DNA of 64,000 bases from Streptomyces sp. A 4/2 (GTDB lineage: Bacteria > Actinomycetota > Actinomycetes > Streptomycetales > Streptomycetaceae): positions 62,001 to 126,000 of the forward strand of contig NZ_CALNVW010000009.1 of assembly GCF_940670765.1 (NCBI RefSeq), written 5' to 3'. The notes under the pieces were generated by a model, which ran no database searches, had not been told where the DNA came from, and saw only the letters and a list, made by a program, of their open reading frames with translations. A program made the translations under genes and the position numbers. Of the stretch, positions 1 to 8,860 are shown piece after piece (positions within the stretch are counted from its first letter, which is position 1; each line of letters begins with the position of its first letter).

Positions 1-26
1 CACGTGTTCCGCCATTCAGCGGCCAT
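1..26 (-). CDS. Start of an unidentified gene, cut by the window edge
   Basis: Reading leftwards just after the MFS gene stop, a run GGAGGAGGAG lies 7 nt before an ATG at 26-24, which opens the peptide MAAEWRNT before the window ends. The spacing is that of a very good ribosome binding site, and the gene would sit about 50 nt downstream of the MFS gene in the same direction, so the two may be one operon. Eight residues do not allow a functional call. Confidence 0.45.
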
Positions 27-76
27 CCCGTTTCTCCTCCTCCGAGTGGTGCTCGACCGAGTAGCCGATCACGACG

Positions 77-1228
77 TCAACCGGCGGAAGCGGGGCGGTG
101 GCGATTCGTCCCGTAGGCGTGTGCCACCGCGCTCGCGGCCACGCAGGCGCCCACGCCCAGCCACAGCAGCTGAGGGTTCTCCATTCCGAAACCGATCGCC
201 GCCGGGCCGACGGCGTACGCAAGAGTCCACGTGAGCTGGAACACCGCCATGTACGGCCCTTCGTCGCCCGTCGGCGCGAGCGACACGGCTGCCGCCGCGG
301 CCGTCGGTTTGGAGGCCAGCTCGGCGGTGGCCAGGACGGCCGCGACCAGGGTTGCGACAACGCCCTGCGCCGCATGGGGAGTTGACGGGATGGCAAGAGT
401 CATCACTATGGCCGCACCGACTGCACCGATGGCATAGAGCAGAACGCGAGATCTGGACCACGACGCCACCCGTGCAGCGAGGGGGACTTGCAGAAGGGCG
501 ATCACGCCGTATCGCACGGCAATCACGACCGTCGGCCAGAACGGGCTCTGATCGAGCACCTCCACCAGATATATCGGGAAAGCCACCGCAGGGATCAGCC
601 AGGCGGCGGAGAGCAGGGTCTGCGAGGTGACGAGTGACATGAATTCCCGGTCACGCATCACCTGAACAACCGTCGAACGCCTCCTGGATTCCGAGGAGGT
701 GCGCGCGGGAGGAATCCGCACGAGGAAGACAAGCCCCCCGGCTACCAGACTGCTGACCACATTCAGAACGAGAGCGACCGCCAGCCCTTGCGTACCGACG
801 AAGGCAAGGAGTCCCGTCGAGACCACCGAACCCAGACCCAGGCATGTGGTCCTGAGGAAATTGACGAAGGAGAACCACTGCGTCATTTCCCCGGGCCTGG
901 CGATTCGGGCAATGGTGGTGGGCCATGCAGCTCCGTACAGTCGATCCGCCACCATCACGAGGACAGCAGCCGTAGAAATAGGGGCGAACCCGTCCCCCAG
1001 AAAGAAGACCCCGTACCCGGCAGCCGACAGTGCGTTGCTCGCGATCATGCAGGCTTTGGGGCCGAGCCACTGGACCATGCGGCCACACGCAGGGATGAAG
1101 AGGAAGGAGGCGAGAGAGCCGAACGTCACAGCCGATCCCGCGACGGCTGCGGGGACTTCCTTGTACGCGACGAAGAAGAGCAAGGAGAGCGGAAGAAACA
1201 GACCGGCGCCCGCCATGTCTATGAACAC
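77..1228 (-). CDS. MFS transporter, start codon uncertain
   Basis: The product is a hydrophobic protein of about 383 residues with roughly ten to twelve membrane segments, and the overall pattern is that of a major facilitator superfamily exporter. Substrate is unknown. The first available start is GTG at 1228, which places the first membrane helix (FIDMAGAGLFLPLSLLF) almost at residue 1. The frame stays open upstream to a TGA at 1339-1337, and that stretch translates to plausible MFS N-terminal sequence (RPLFAAV before FIDMAG) but contains no ATG, GTG or TTG. Either a rare start codon is used or the 5' end has decayed. GC content looks slightly lower than in neighbouring genes. The upstream region holds a DasR-like palindrome. 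A second gene seems to start just downstream at the window edge. Confidence 0.7.
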   Translation of the reverse strand: MFIDMAGAGLFLPLSLLFFVAYKEVPAAVAGSAVTFGSLASFLFIPACGRMVQWLGPKACMIASNALSAAGYGVFFLGDGFAPISTAAVLVMVADRLYGAAWPTTIARIARPGEMTQWFSFVNFLRTTCLGLGSVVSTGLLAFVGTQGLAVALVLNVVSSLVAGGLVFLVRIPPARTSSESRRRSTVVQVMRDREFMSLVTSQTLLSAAWLIPAVAFPIYLVEVLDQSPFWPTVVIAVRYGVIALLQVPLAARVASWSRSRVLLYAIGAVGAAIVMTLAIPSTPHAAQGVVATLVAAVLATAELASKPTAAAAAVSLAPTGDEGPYMAVFQLTWTLAYAVGPAAIGFGMENPQLLWLGVGACVAASAVAHAYGTNRHRPASAG

Positions 1229-1425
1229 GGCTGCAAAGAGAGGTCTTTGGGTGCTATCGGTCAGCGATACACCGAATCGCGCTGGTCGCTTCAGTTCAAC
1301 GGTCAGCGATCTACTGCTGATGACCCCTCCATCGATTCACCGGCAGCCTGCGTCTCCCGTTTCTGCGAGTTGACGAACCGCAAAGGGAGGGCCGAACGCG
1401 AAGTGACCACCACCAAGGCCTTTAT

Positions 1426-1439
1426 AGGTATAGACCAGT
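1426..1439. promoter_or_regulatory. DasR/GntR-like operator (dre-like)
   Basis: The sequence AGGTATAGACCAGT matches 12 of 14 positions of TGGTCTAGACCAGT, the core of the dre site recognised by the GlcNAc-responsive GntR regulator DasR. It lies about 200 bp upstream of the MFS start. Function is inferred from sequence similarity only; other GntR regulators use related palindromes. Confidence 0.4.
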
Positions 1440-1838
1440 GGATCGATCAAGACTCTTGACCTGTTCTTGAATCTTCCTTGGGTTCTTGAGGCGAGCGGAA
1501 GTTACTGGACCACGCCCCGCGCCGACATCGCATTCGATGCCGCTTTCTTGCGGTATATGGGAGCTTAGTGGGGAGCAATTCAGTGAATCCGTGACGGACC
1601 ATTAGGAATATCGGTACGCGGCCGGACTTGACCTTTGGCGGCGAGTTCGGGGAGCTGCTCCTGCAACCGAGGTGCAACACAGCGACGTCCACCAGTCGTT
1701 GGGGCTGGTGCGCGGCTGACCGTCCACAGGGTTCGGCCGGTGAAGTGGGCAAGCAGAAACAGTCGTGTGACGGGATTGCTTACCGGGGTCGTCGCTAGCG
1801 TGAAACGCGGAGGCCGCCCGTCTGACCCGTCGGGCTCG

Positions 1839-1865
1839 GGAACTTCGATAGGGGCGACCGCCGTC
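1839..1865 (+). promoter_or_regulatory. Possible ECF-type promoter
   Basis: GGAAC at 1839-1843 is followed 18 nt later by CGTC at 1862-1865, which loosely resembles promoters of envelope-stress ECF sigma factors. It is about 57 nt upstream of the ATG of the membrane-anchored STAND-like gene. The spacing is a little long, so this is weak evidence. Confidence 0.2.
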
Positions 1866-1922
1866 CGACGGCCGCCAGGGGGCGGTCGCGTCTTCCGTGA
1901 CCGGGAAAGCGGTGGTGGAGCG

Positions 1923-4610
1923 ATGGAAGAAGCACACCAGGCGGACCAGCAGGAGCAGCAGGAGCAGCAGGAGCAGCAGGAGCAGCAGGAGCAGCAGGAG
2001 CAAGCGAATCAGCCGGATCAGCCGGAGGGAACGGCCGTGGGCCCCGGGCAGGACGTGCCGGAGGGCGGCGGGCGGGCCGAGTACCGGATCGGCATCGAGG
2101 GGAACGCCGCCGGGCCGGTGGTCGCGGGCAACCACAACGTCGTGGTCGACGCACAGCACGGGTCGACCGTCACCCTGCTGATGGAGCGGGAACGCCCCCG
2201 GCCCGTACGCCGCAGCGGTGTCGAGCTGCTGCCGCGCCGCCAGCGCGAACCGGTGGGCCGGGAGGCCGAGATCACGGCGCTGACTGCGGCTGTCCAGGCC
2301 GGGGGGCCGGTGCAGTTGTGGGGGCCGCCCGGGGTCGGCACCAGCGCGCTGCTGAGGCATGCGGCACGGCGCCTGGAGCCGGGCCCGGACGGGGTGTTGC
2401 TCCTGACGGCGGCCCATCGCGAGGTCGAGGACCTGGCCCAGGAGGTCTTCGAGGCCTGTTACGAGGCCGCCGGGTACGCGCCGTCGGAGACCGAGCTGCG
2501 GCGGCTGATGACCGGCGTGCGGGTGACGGTGTACGTCGACAACGCCGACCTGACCCCCGAACAGCTGCAGAAGCTCATGGACGCGGCCCCGGACGCGACC
2601 TTCGTCTTCGCGGGCCACGAGCGGTCGCTGCTGGGCGAGGGCACCGTACTGGAGCTGAAGGGCCTGGACCGCACCGCCGGGCTGAAGTTGTTCGCCCGGG
2701 AACTGGACCGCACGCTGCGGCCGAGCGAGGTGCCCGATGCCGCCGCCCTGTGGAAGGCCGCGGCCGGGCGGCCATTGCTGCTGCTGCGCGCGGCCGGGCT
2801 GGCCCGGTTCGCTCCGTCCGGGGACGGGACGCTGCCCCGGCCCGGTGCGATCGCGGATCTGATCCCGCTGCTGCTCGACCAGCTGGACAAGGCGGCGATG
2901 AGTGTCCTGCACCTCCTCGCGACCCTGGGGGACGCCGAGTTGGCGCCCGAGCACATCGGCGTGCTGACCTCCGTACCGGACCCGGCGGCGCTGTGCGAGC
3001 GGCTGGCCGCCCTCGGTCTCGTCCTGCCCTCGGAGCACGGGTACCGCTGTGTGCCGGATGCCGTTCCGGCGGTGCGTCTGCGGAACCCCGAGCCGTTCCC
3101 CGCCGACCGGCTGTGCACCCACTTCGCCGGCTGGGCGGCGCGCTCGGCGACCGACCCGACCCAAGTGGCTCTGCACAGCAGGGCGTTGGAGATGGCGATC
3201 GAACTGGCCGAACTGGCCGGGCGGCCGGACCTCGCCGTGAAGATGGCGCGCGCCGCTTCGCCCTCGCTGGCCCGCTCGCTGCGGTTCGGCGACTGGGGTC
3301 GGCTGCTCGGCCGTGGCTGGGTCGCCGCCGAGCGTGCGGGCGACGCGAGCGCCATGGCGTACTTCACCCACGAGGAGGGCATCCGCACCCTGCTGACCGG
3401 CCGGCGCGTCATCTCGGCAGTGCTGCTGGCCGAAGCGGTCCTGTTGTGGCGGGAGTTGGGTGACCTGCACGGCGCCAGTGCCGCGCTGCACGCGCAGCAG
3501 TACGCACCGGCCGTGCCGCACGCGGCCACGTCGGCCGCCGCCCACGGAGGGACCACCGGTGCGGCCCACGGGGCCGCCGCGCACAGCGGATCCGCCGGAG
3601 CCGGCAGCGCGGCCCACACGGCAGGAACCAGCACCGCGGCCCACACCGCGGGAACCAGCACGGCAGGTACCAGCACCGCCGGGACCAGCACCACGGCCCA
3701 CTCCGCAGGGACCACCGGCGCCGCCCACGGCACCGCGGCGCACAGCGCGACCACCGCTACTGCGCACACCACCGCCGCGCACAGCGCGACCACCCACACC
3801 GCGGCGTCGCACATGGCGTCGCTCGGGCACAGCGCCGCCGGACACGGAGCCGTCCCGCACCTCGTGCACGGCGCGGGGCACGCTGCCGGTCACGGAGCAG
3901 CGCACGCCGCAGGGCACGCCGCAGGGCACGGAGCAGCGCACGCCGCCGGACACGGAGCCGCGCACGCCGCCGGACACGGAGCCGCGCACGCCGCCACCGG
4001 AAGCGTCGCCGGTTCCACCGCCACCGGGACCGCCGCCACCGGCACCGCCGCCGGTGTCCACGCCGGTGCCGGAGTGGCCGCAGCCGTCACCGCCAAGGGC
4101 ACGTCCCTCGCCGTCGTGGTGCTCGTCTCGATCGCCAGCGTCACCGCCGTCGCCATCGGGGTGGTCCCGGTCGTCCGGGACCACCTGGCGTCCTCCCCGT
4201 CGGGCACCGGGTCGTCGTCCTCCCAGGGAGCGACGTCAGCGGGCACCGGCAGTGGCAGCGGCTCCACCGCCACTCCGGTGGGCAACGACCTCGCCGGGCT
4301 GTGGCAGGACGGCCACGGCGTGTCCCACGGGATCGTCGCGTCGGGCCCCGGCACGTACACCGCGGCGAACCCGGGCTGCAATCCGCCCACCGTCGAACTC
4401 ACCGGCAGCAACGGGACGTACACCGGTCAGGAGCCGCTGTACGCCGACCCCACGGCCTCCTGCGCATCGCCGCTCGGATACGCCGCGATCACGATCACCG
4501 TCGCCGATGACGGGTCCACCGCCGAGGTGCAGACGACAGAACCGTCGGACGGCGACACGACCTGCTACACCTGCGGAACGGAGACCTGGACCCGCCAGCA
4601 GGCGTCGTAG
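1923..4610 (+). CDS. Membrane-anchored STAND-like P-loop protein with N-terminal beta motif
   Basis: I chose the ATG at 1923 (GGAG 2 nt upstream, and the protein proper begins there), giving about 895 residues. Order of parts: six QQE repeats (residues 9-26); a motif YRIGIEGNAAGPVVAGNHN and following VVVD (about 54-77) also present in the next gene; an AAA/STAND-type NTPase region with GPPGVGTS at 134-141, where the Walker A lysine is Thr; helical regions to about 530; a His/Ala/Gly/Thr repeat tract (about 531-720); one membrane helix (about 728-751); and a C-terminal domain of about 140 residues with GLWQDGHG and a CYTC motif. Topology would put the NTPase inside and the C-terminal domain outside. 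The layout suggests a signalling or conflict ATPase sensing an envelope cue. Function is unknown. Confidence 0.75.
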   Translation: MEEAHQADQQEQQEQQEQQEQQEQQEQANQPDQPEGTAVGPGQDVPEGGGRAEYRIGIEGNAAGPVVAGNHNVVVDAQHGSTVTLLMERERPRPVRRSGVELLPRRQREPVGREAEITALTAAVQAGGPVQLWGPPGVGTSALLRHAARRLEPGPDGVLLLTAAHREVEDLAQEVFEACYEAAGYAPSETELRRLMTGVRVTVYVDNADLTPEQLQKLMDAAPDATFVFAGHERSLLGEGTVLELKGLDRTAGLKLFARELDRTLRPSEVPDAAALWKAAAGRPLLLLRAAGLARFAPSGDGTLPRPGAIADLIPLLLDQLDKAAMSVLHLLATLGDAELAPEHIGVLTSVPDPAALCERLAALGLVLPSEHGYRCVPDAVPAVRLRNPEPFPADRLCTHFAGWAARSATDPTQVALHSRALEMAIELAELAGRPDLAVKMARAASPSLARSLRFGDWGRLLGRGWVAAERAGDASAMAYFTHEEGIRTLLTGRRVISAVLLAEAVLLWRELGDLHGASAALHAQQYAPAVPHAATSAAAHGGTTGAAHGAAAHSGSAGAGSAAHTAGTSTAAHTAGTSTAGTSTAGTSTTAHSAGTTGAAHGTAAHSATTATAHTTAAHSATTHTAASHMASLGHSAAGHGAVPHLVHGAGHAAGHGAAHAAGHAAGHGAAHAAGHGAAHAAGHGAAHAATGSVAGSTATGTAATGTAAGVHAGAGVAAAVTAKGTSLAVVVLVSIASVTAVAIGVVPVVRDHLASSPSGTGSSSSQGATSAGTGSGSGSTATPVGNDLAGLWQDGHGVSHGIVASGPGTYTAANPGCNPPTVELTGSNGTYTGQEPLYADPTASCASPLGYAAITITVADDGSTAEVQTTEPSDGDTTCYTCGTETWTRQQAS
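1947..2000 (+). repeat. Six 9-bp repeats encoding QQE
   Basis: Six near-perfect copies of CAGCAGGAG encode (Gln-Gln-Glu)6 near the N-terminus of the STAND-like protein. A run of this kind is prone to slippage and may form a charged helix or coiled coil. Confidence 0.9.
3515..4010 (+). repeat. Coding low-complexity repeats (HAAGHGA / AGTST types)
   Basis: Within the STAND-like gene this stretch holds imperfect tandem repeats. Around 3610-3700 they encode TAGTST units, and around 3870-3995 they encode AAHAAGHG units with 24-bp near-identical copies. The encoded tract has almost no Leu, Ile or charged residues and would act as a flexible linker or an unusual His-rich segment next to the membrane helix. 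Confidence 0.85.
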
Positions 4611-4657
4611 CCTGCACGCCCCTCGCACCCTCAACCCCCGTCGAACGGAGTTCCCCC

Positions 4658-4954
4658 ATGGCATCCAGCTCAGGCGACCAGTACACGGTCCGGATCGGCG
4701 GCGCCGCGTCCGGCCCCGTCGTCGCCGGTCACCACAACCGCGTCGAGACCCACCCGGACCCGGCCGCCGCCCCCACCGCCGCCGGCGCAGCCCCCGGCGT
4801 CGCGGCCCCCGACGCCGTACCGGCCCCGGACGCCCAGCCGGCCGGCCCGACGCAGACCAACACCGCCCACGGCCACAGCAGCCTCTTCACCGTCATGAAC
4901 GGCGAACTGCACGTCCACCACGAGAACAGCCCCCCGCCGCCCCCGGAACAGTGA
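4658..4954 (+). CDS. Small partner protein sharing the STAND protein's N-terminal motif
   Basis: The ATG at 4658 has GGAG 7 nt upstream and follows the STAND-like gene by 47 bp in the same direction, so the two are probably cotranscribed. The 98-residue product has no signal peptide or membrane helix. Residues 9-30 read YTVRIGGAASGPVVAGHHN-RVE, closely matching residues 54-77 of the upstream protein (shared core GPVVAG-HN-V). A Pro/Ala linker follows, then a second beta-prone segment LFTVMNGELHVHH at about 76-88 and a poly-Pro tail. Matching motifs on an NTPase and on a small neighbour are the hallmark of homotypic, amyloid-type signalling pairs (BASS motifs), but I see no recognisable effector domain here, so it could instead be an adaptor, inhibitor or decoy. 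Confidence 0.7.
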   Translation: MASSSGDQYTVRIGGAASGPVVAGHHNRVETHPDPAAAPTAAGAAPGVAAPDAVPAPDAQPAGPTQTNTAHGHSSLFTVMNGELHVHHENSPPPPPEQ

Positions 4955-5020
4955 CCGGGGCGGCAGGGGGCCGGGGCGGGCGGCAGTGGCCGGGCTGCAA
5001 ATGCCCGGTCGGCCGCGTCC

Positions 5021-6274
<1,254 letters not shown>

Positions 6275-6333
6275 TCAGGACGGGCGTCGGAGTGACCATG
6301 AACGGGAGGCGCCCCCGAGCCAGGAGTGAAGCC

Positions 6334-6816
6334 ATGGCGATCGACGAACTCGACGGGCAGCTGATCGTGCTGCTGGCCCGCGAACCCCGGATCGGCGTGC
6401 TGGAGGCGTCCCGGCGGCTCGGCGTGGCGCGCGGCACCGTACAGGCCAGGCTCGACCGGCTCCAGTCGCATGGCGTAATCCGCGGATTCGGTCCGGACGT
6501 CGATCCGGCCGCCCTCGGCTATCCGGTGACGGCGTTCGCGACGCTGGAGATCAAACAGGGCCAAGGGGCCGATGTGCGGACGCACTTGAGCGGGGTGCCG
6601 GAGGTGCTCGAACTGCACACCACGACCGGGCAGGGCGACATGCTGTGCCGTCTGGTGGCCAGGTCGAACGCCGATCTTCAACGGGTGATCGATCTCGTCG
6701 TGGGTTTCGATGGCATCGTGCGCGCCTCCACGGCGATCGTCATGGAGAACCCTGTGCCTCTGCGGATCATCCCGCTGGTGGAGCAGGCCGGCCGGGGAAG
6801 GAGCCCTGAGGGATGA
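6334..6816 (+). CDS. Lrp/AsnC family transcriptional regulator
   Basis: The protein is about 160 residues with an N-terminal winged helix-turn-helix (IDELDGQLIVLLAREPR, then SRRLGVARGTVQARLDRL) and a C-terminal ligand-binding RAM domain ending in VPLRIIPLV. I chose ATG 6334 because AGGAG lies 7 nt upstream; an in-frame ATG at 6298, with its own GGAG, would add 12 residues. It is divergent from hppD, and its stop overlaps the start of the ABC permease gene (ATGA), so it is the first gene of the transporter operon. It could therefore regulate hppD, the transporter, or both; its ligand is unknown. Confidence 0.9.
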   Translation: MAIDELDGQLIVLLAREPRIGVLEASRRLGVARGTVQARLDRLQSHGVIRGFGPDVDPAALGYPVTAFATLEIKQGQGADVRTHLSGVPEVLELHTTTGQGDMLCRLVARSNADLQRVIDLVVGFDGIVRASTAIVMENPVPLRIIPLVEQAGRGRSPEG

Positions 6817-7460
6817 ATTTCTGGGAGTACCTCGGCAACCGGTACCAGCAGTTGCTCGTCGACGCGGGTCAGCACGCGAGCGCGGTGTTCCAGGCGATGG
6901 TCATCGCGACCGTAATGGGGGTGCTGATCGGGGTGGTGTCGTACCGCTCGGGGTGGGCGGCCAACGTCGCCATCGCGACGACCTCCTCGATCCTGACGGT
7001 TCCCTCGCTGGCCATGATCGGTCTGCTGATCCCCATCGTCGGGCTGGGGGTCGCACCGACGATGGTCGCGCTGGTGCTGTACGGGCTGCTGCCCATCGTC
7101 CGCAACACCATCGTCGGGCTGCGCGGGGTGGACGGTGACCTGGTGGACGCGGCCACCGGCATCGGGATGTCCCGGATCGCCCGGCTGGCCAGGGTGGAAC
7201 TGCCGCTGGCCTGGCCGCCGATCCTCACCGGGATCCGGGTGTCCACGCAGATGCTGATGGGCATCGCGGCCATCGCCGCGTTCGCCTCCGGCCCCGGCCT
7301 CGGTAACCAGATCTTCCGCGGGATCTCCAGCCTCGGCAGCGCGAACGCGCTCAACGAGGTGCTGTCGGGGACCCTCGGGATCGTCATCCTGGCCCTGCTG
7401 TTCGACGCCGCGTACGTGCTGATCGGGCGCCTGACCATTTCGAGGGGGATCCGTGCCTGA
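6813..7460 (+). CDS. ABC transporter permease, betaine/choline (OpuC/ProW) type
   Basis: This is a 215-residue integral membrane permease of the glycine betaine/proline/choline class, with about five to six helices and the family loop AATGIGMSRIARLARVELPLAWP that couples to the ATPase. The ATG overlaps the stop of the Lrp gene, indicating translational coupling. It is one of two different permeases in the operon, as in OpuB/OpuC systems where two permeases make a heterodimer. Substrate is inferred from family only. Confidence 0.9.
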   Translation: MNFWEYLGNRYQQLLVDAGQHASAVFQAMVIATVMGVLIGVVSYRSGWAANVAIATTSSILTVPSLAMIGLLIPIVGLGVAPTMVALVLYGLLPIVRNTIVGLRGVDGDLVDAATGIGMSRIARLARVELPLAWPPILTGIRVSTQMLMGIAAIAAFASGPGLGNQIFRGISSLGSANALNEVLSGTLGIVILALLFDAAYVLIGRLTISRGIRA

Positions 7461-7520
7461 TTCGAGGGTATCCATGTCCGATTCGAGGGTATCCGTGTCC
7501 GATGCGAGGGGTGTCCGTGT
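7441..7520 (+). repeat. Tandem 21-bp repeats carrying an RBS plus start codon
   Basis: The unit GATTCGAGGGTATCCGTGTCC and close variants occur about four times between the first permease gene and the ATPase gene. Each copy holds a GAGGG-type ribosome binding site 5-6 nt before a GTG or ATG. The first copies are in frame with one another, but the copy starting near 7501 has an extra base, and that frame ends in TGA after 22 codons. The repeat therefore looks like amplification of a translation-initiation module, with only the last start used for the ATPase. Confidence 0.8.
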
Positions 7521-8860
7521 CTGACTCCGCACAGGGCGCCTCCCCCGGGCAGGGCCCCACTCCCGGGCAGGGCGCCACCCCCGCACCGCTCGCCGTACCC
7601 GTGCCGGGCTCCGGCACCGCGGCCTCCCCGGTCACCGGCGCCACCATCCAGCTGGAGAACCTCACCAAGCACTACCCGGGCACACCGCTGCCCGCCGTGG
7701 ACAGCGTCAACATGGAGATCGCCGCCGGGGAGATGGTGATCCTGGTGGGTCCCTCGGGGTGCGGGAAGTCGACCACCCTGAAGATGATCAACCGGCTGAT
7801 CGAGCCGTCGTCCGGGGTGATCAGGATCGACGGCGAGGATGTGACCGACATCGATCCGGTGGGGCTGCGCCGCAAGATCGGCTACGCGATCCAGTCCTCG
7901 GGCCTCTTCCCGCACATGACCGTGGCCGACAACATCTCGCTCGTACCGAAGATGGTCGGCTGGAAGAAGCAGCGGGTGAAGGACCGGGTCGAGGAGATGC
8001 TCGACCTGGTGGGGCTCGACCCGCGCGAGTTCCACGGCCGCTATCCGCGCCAGCTCTCCGGCGGACAGCAGCAACGCGTGGGCGTGGCACGGGCGTTGGC
8101 CGCCGACCCGCCGGTGCTGCTGATGGACGAGCCGTTCGGCGCGGTGGACCCCATCACCCGCGACCACCTCCAGGACGAGCTGATCCGGCTCCAGCACGAA
8201 CTGCACAAGACGATCGTGTTCGTCACCCACGACTTCGACGAGGCGATCAAACTCGGCGACCGGATCGCGGTGCTGCGCGGGCAGTCGCACATCGCGCAGT
8301 TCGACACCCCCGAGGCCATCCTCACCAACCCGGCCGACGACTTCGTCTCCGGATTCGTGGGCGCGGGCGCCGCGTTGAAGCGGCTGAACCTCACCCGCGT
8401 ACGGGAGGTCGAGATCGCCGACTTCCCGACGGCGACCATCGACGACCCGTTGCAGTCCATCTTCAACATGCTGCGCACCGGCAGCACCAACGAGGTGCTG
8501 CTGCTCGACAAGCAGCACCGGCCGTACAAGTGGCTGCGGCGCGGCGACCTGATGCGGGCGCGCGGCTCCCTGGCGCGGGCCGGGACGCTCGTCCACGACC
8601 ATGTGACGCGTGATGCGACGCTGCGCGACGCGCTGGAGGCGGTACTGACCGACAGCGGCGGGCGCACCGCGGTGACCGGGCGCAGGGGCGAGTTCATCGG
8701 CGTGGTCACCATGGAGACGCTGATGAACTCCGTGCACGAGATGCTCGAAGCGGACCGGCTCGCCGCACTGGAGCACCAGCACGATCTGGCCGAGCTGCGC
8801 GCCCAGCACACGCACGCCGTCCAGGAGGGTGTGACCGGCGTACAGGAGGACCCGTCGTGA
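7517..8860 (+). CDS. ABC transporter ATP-binding protein with CBS domains (ProV/OpuCA type)
   Basis: I favour GTG 7517, which follows a GAGGGG site by 6 nt and gives about 447 residues; ATG 7502 and GTG 7511 are in frame alternatives. After a Pro/Gly-rich N-terminus the ATPase has Walker A GPSGCGKST, signature LSGGQQQRVGVARALA, Walker B VLLMDEPFGAVD and the switch histidine in FVTHD. The C-terminal part has two CBS motifs, which sense ionic strength or nucleotides in osmoprotectant importers. Its stop overlaps the next permease start (GTGA). Confidence 0.93.
   Translation: MSDSAQGASPGQGPTPGQGATPAPLAVPVPGSGTAASPVTGATIQLENLTKHYPGTPLPAVDSVNMEIAAGEMVILVGPSGCGKSTTLKMINRLIEPSSGVIRIDGEDVTDIDPVGLRRKIGYAIQSSGLFPHMTVADNISLVPKMVGWKKQRVKDRVEEMLDLVGLDPREFHGRYPRQLSGGQQQRVGVARALAADPPVLLMDEPFGAVDPITRDHLQDELIRLQHELHKTIVFVTHDFDEAIKLGDRIAVLRGQSHIAQFDTPEAILTNPADDFVSGFVGAGAALKRLNLTRVREVEIADFPTATIDDPLQSIFNMLRTGSTNEVLLLDKQHRPYKWLRRGDLMRARGSLARAGTLVHDHVTRDATLRDALEAVLTDSGGRTAVTGRRGEFIGVVTMETLMNSVHEMLEADRLAALEHQHDLAELRAQHTHAVQEGVTGVQEDPS

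Larger units (their letters stand above)
1229..1922. other. Long non-coding interval between divergent genes
   Basis: This interval of about 690 bp separates the leftward MFS gene from the rightward STAND-like gene. It is less GC-rich than its surroundings around 1420-1620. It contains a GntR/DasR-like palindrome near 1426 and three TCTTGA hexamers at 1454, 1465 and 1494. Open frames cross it on both strands, but I see no convincing ribosome binding site or protein family in them, so I treat it as regulatory sequence. Confidence 0.5.

Noticed and set aside
1635..1922. Extension of the STAND-like protein upstream of ATG 1923
   Set aside because: The extra 96 residues look like random GC-rich translation, and the motif-bearing protein begins cleanly at 1923.
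2318..3463. Long open frames overlapping the STAND-like gene
   Set aside because: They lie in other frames of a high-GC gene and show Arg/Gly/Pro-rich composition with no family motifs.
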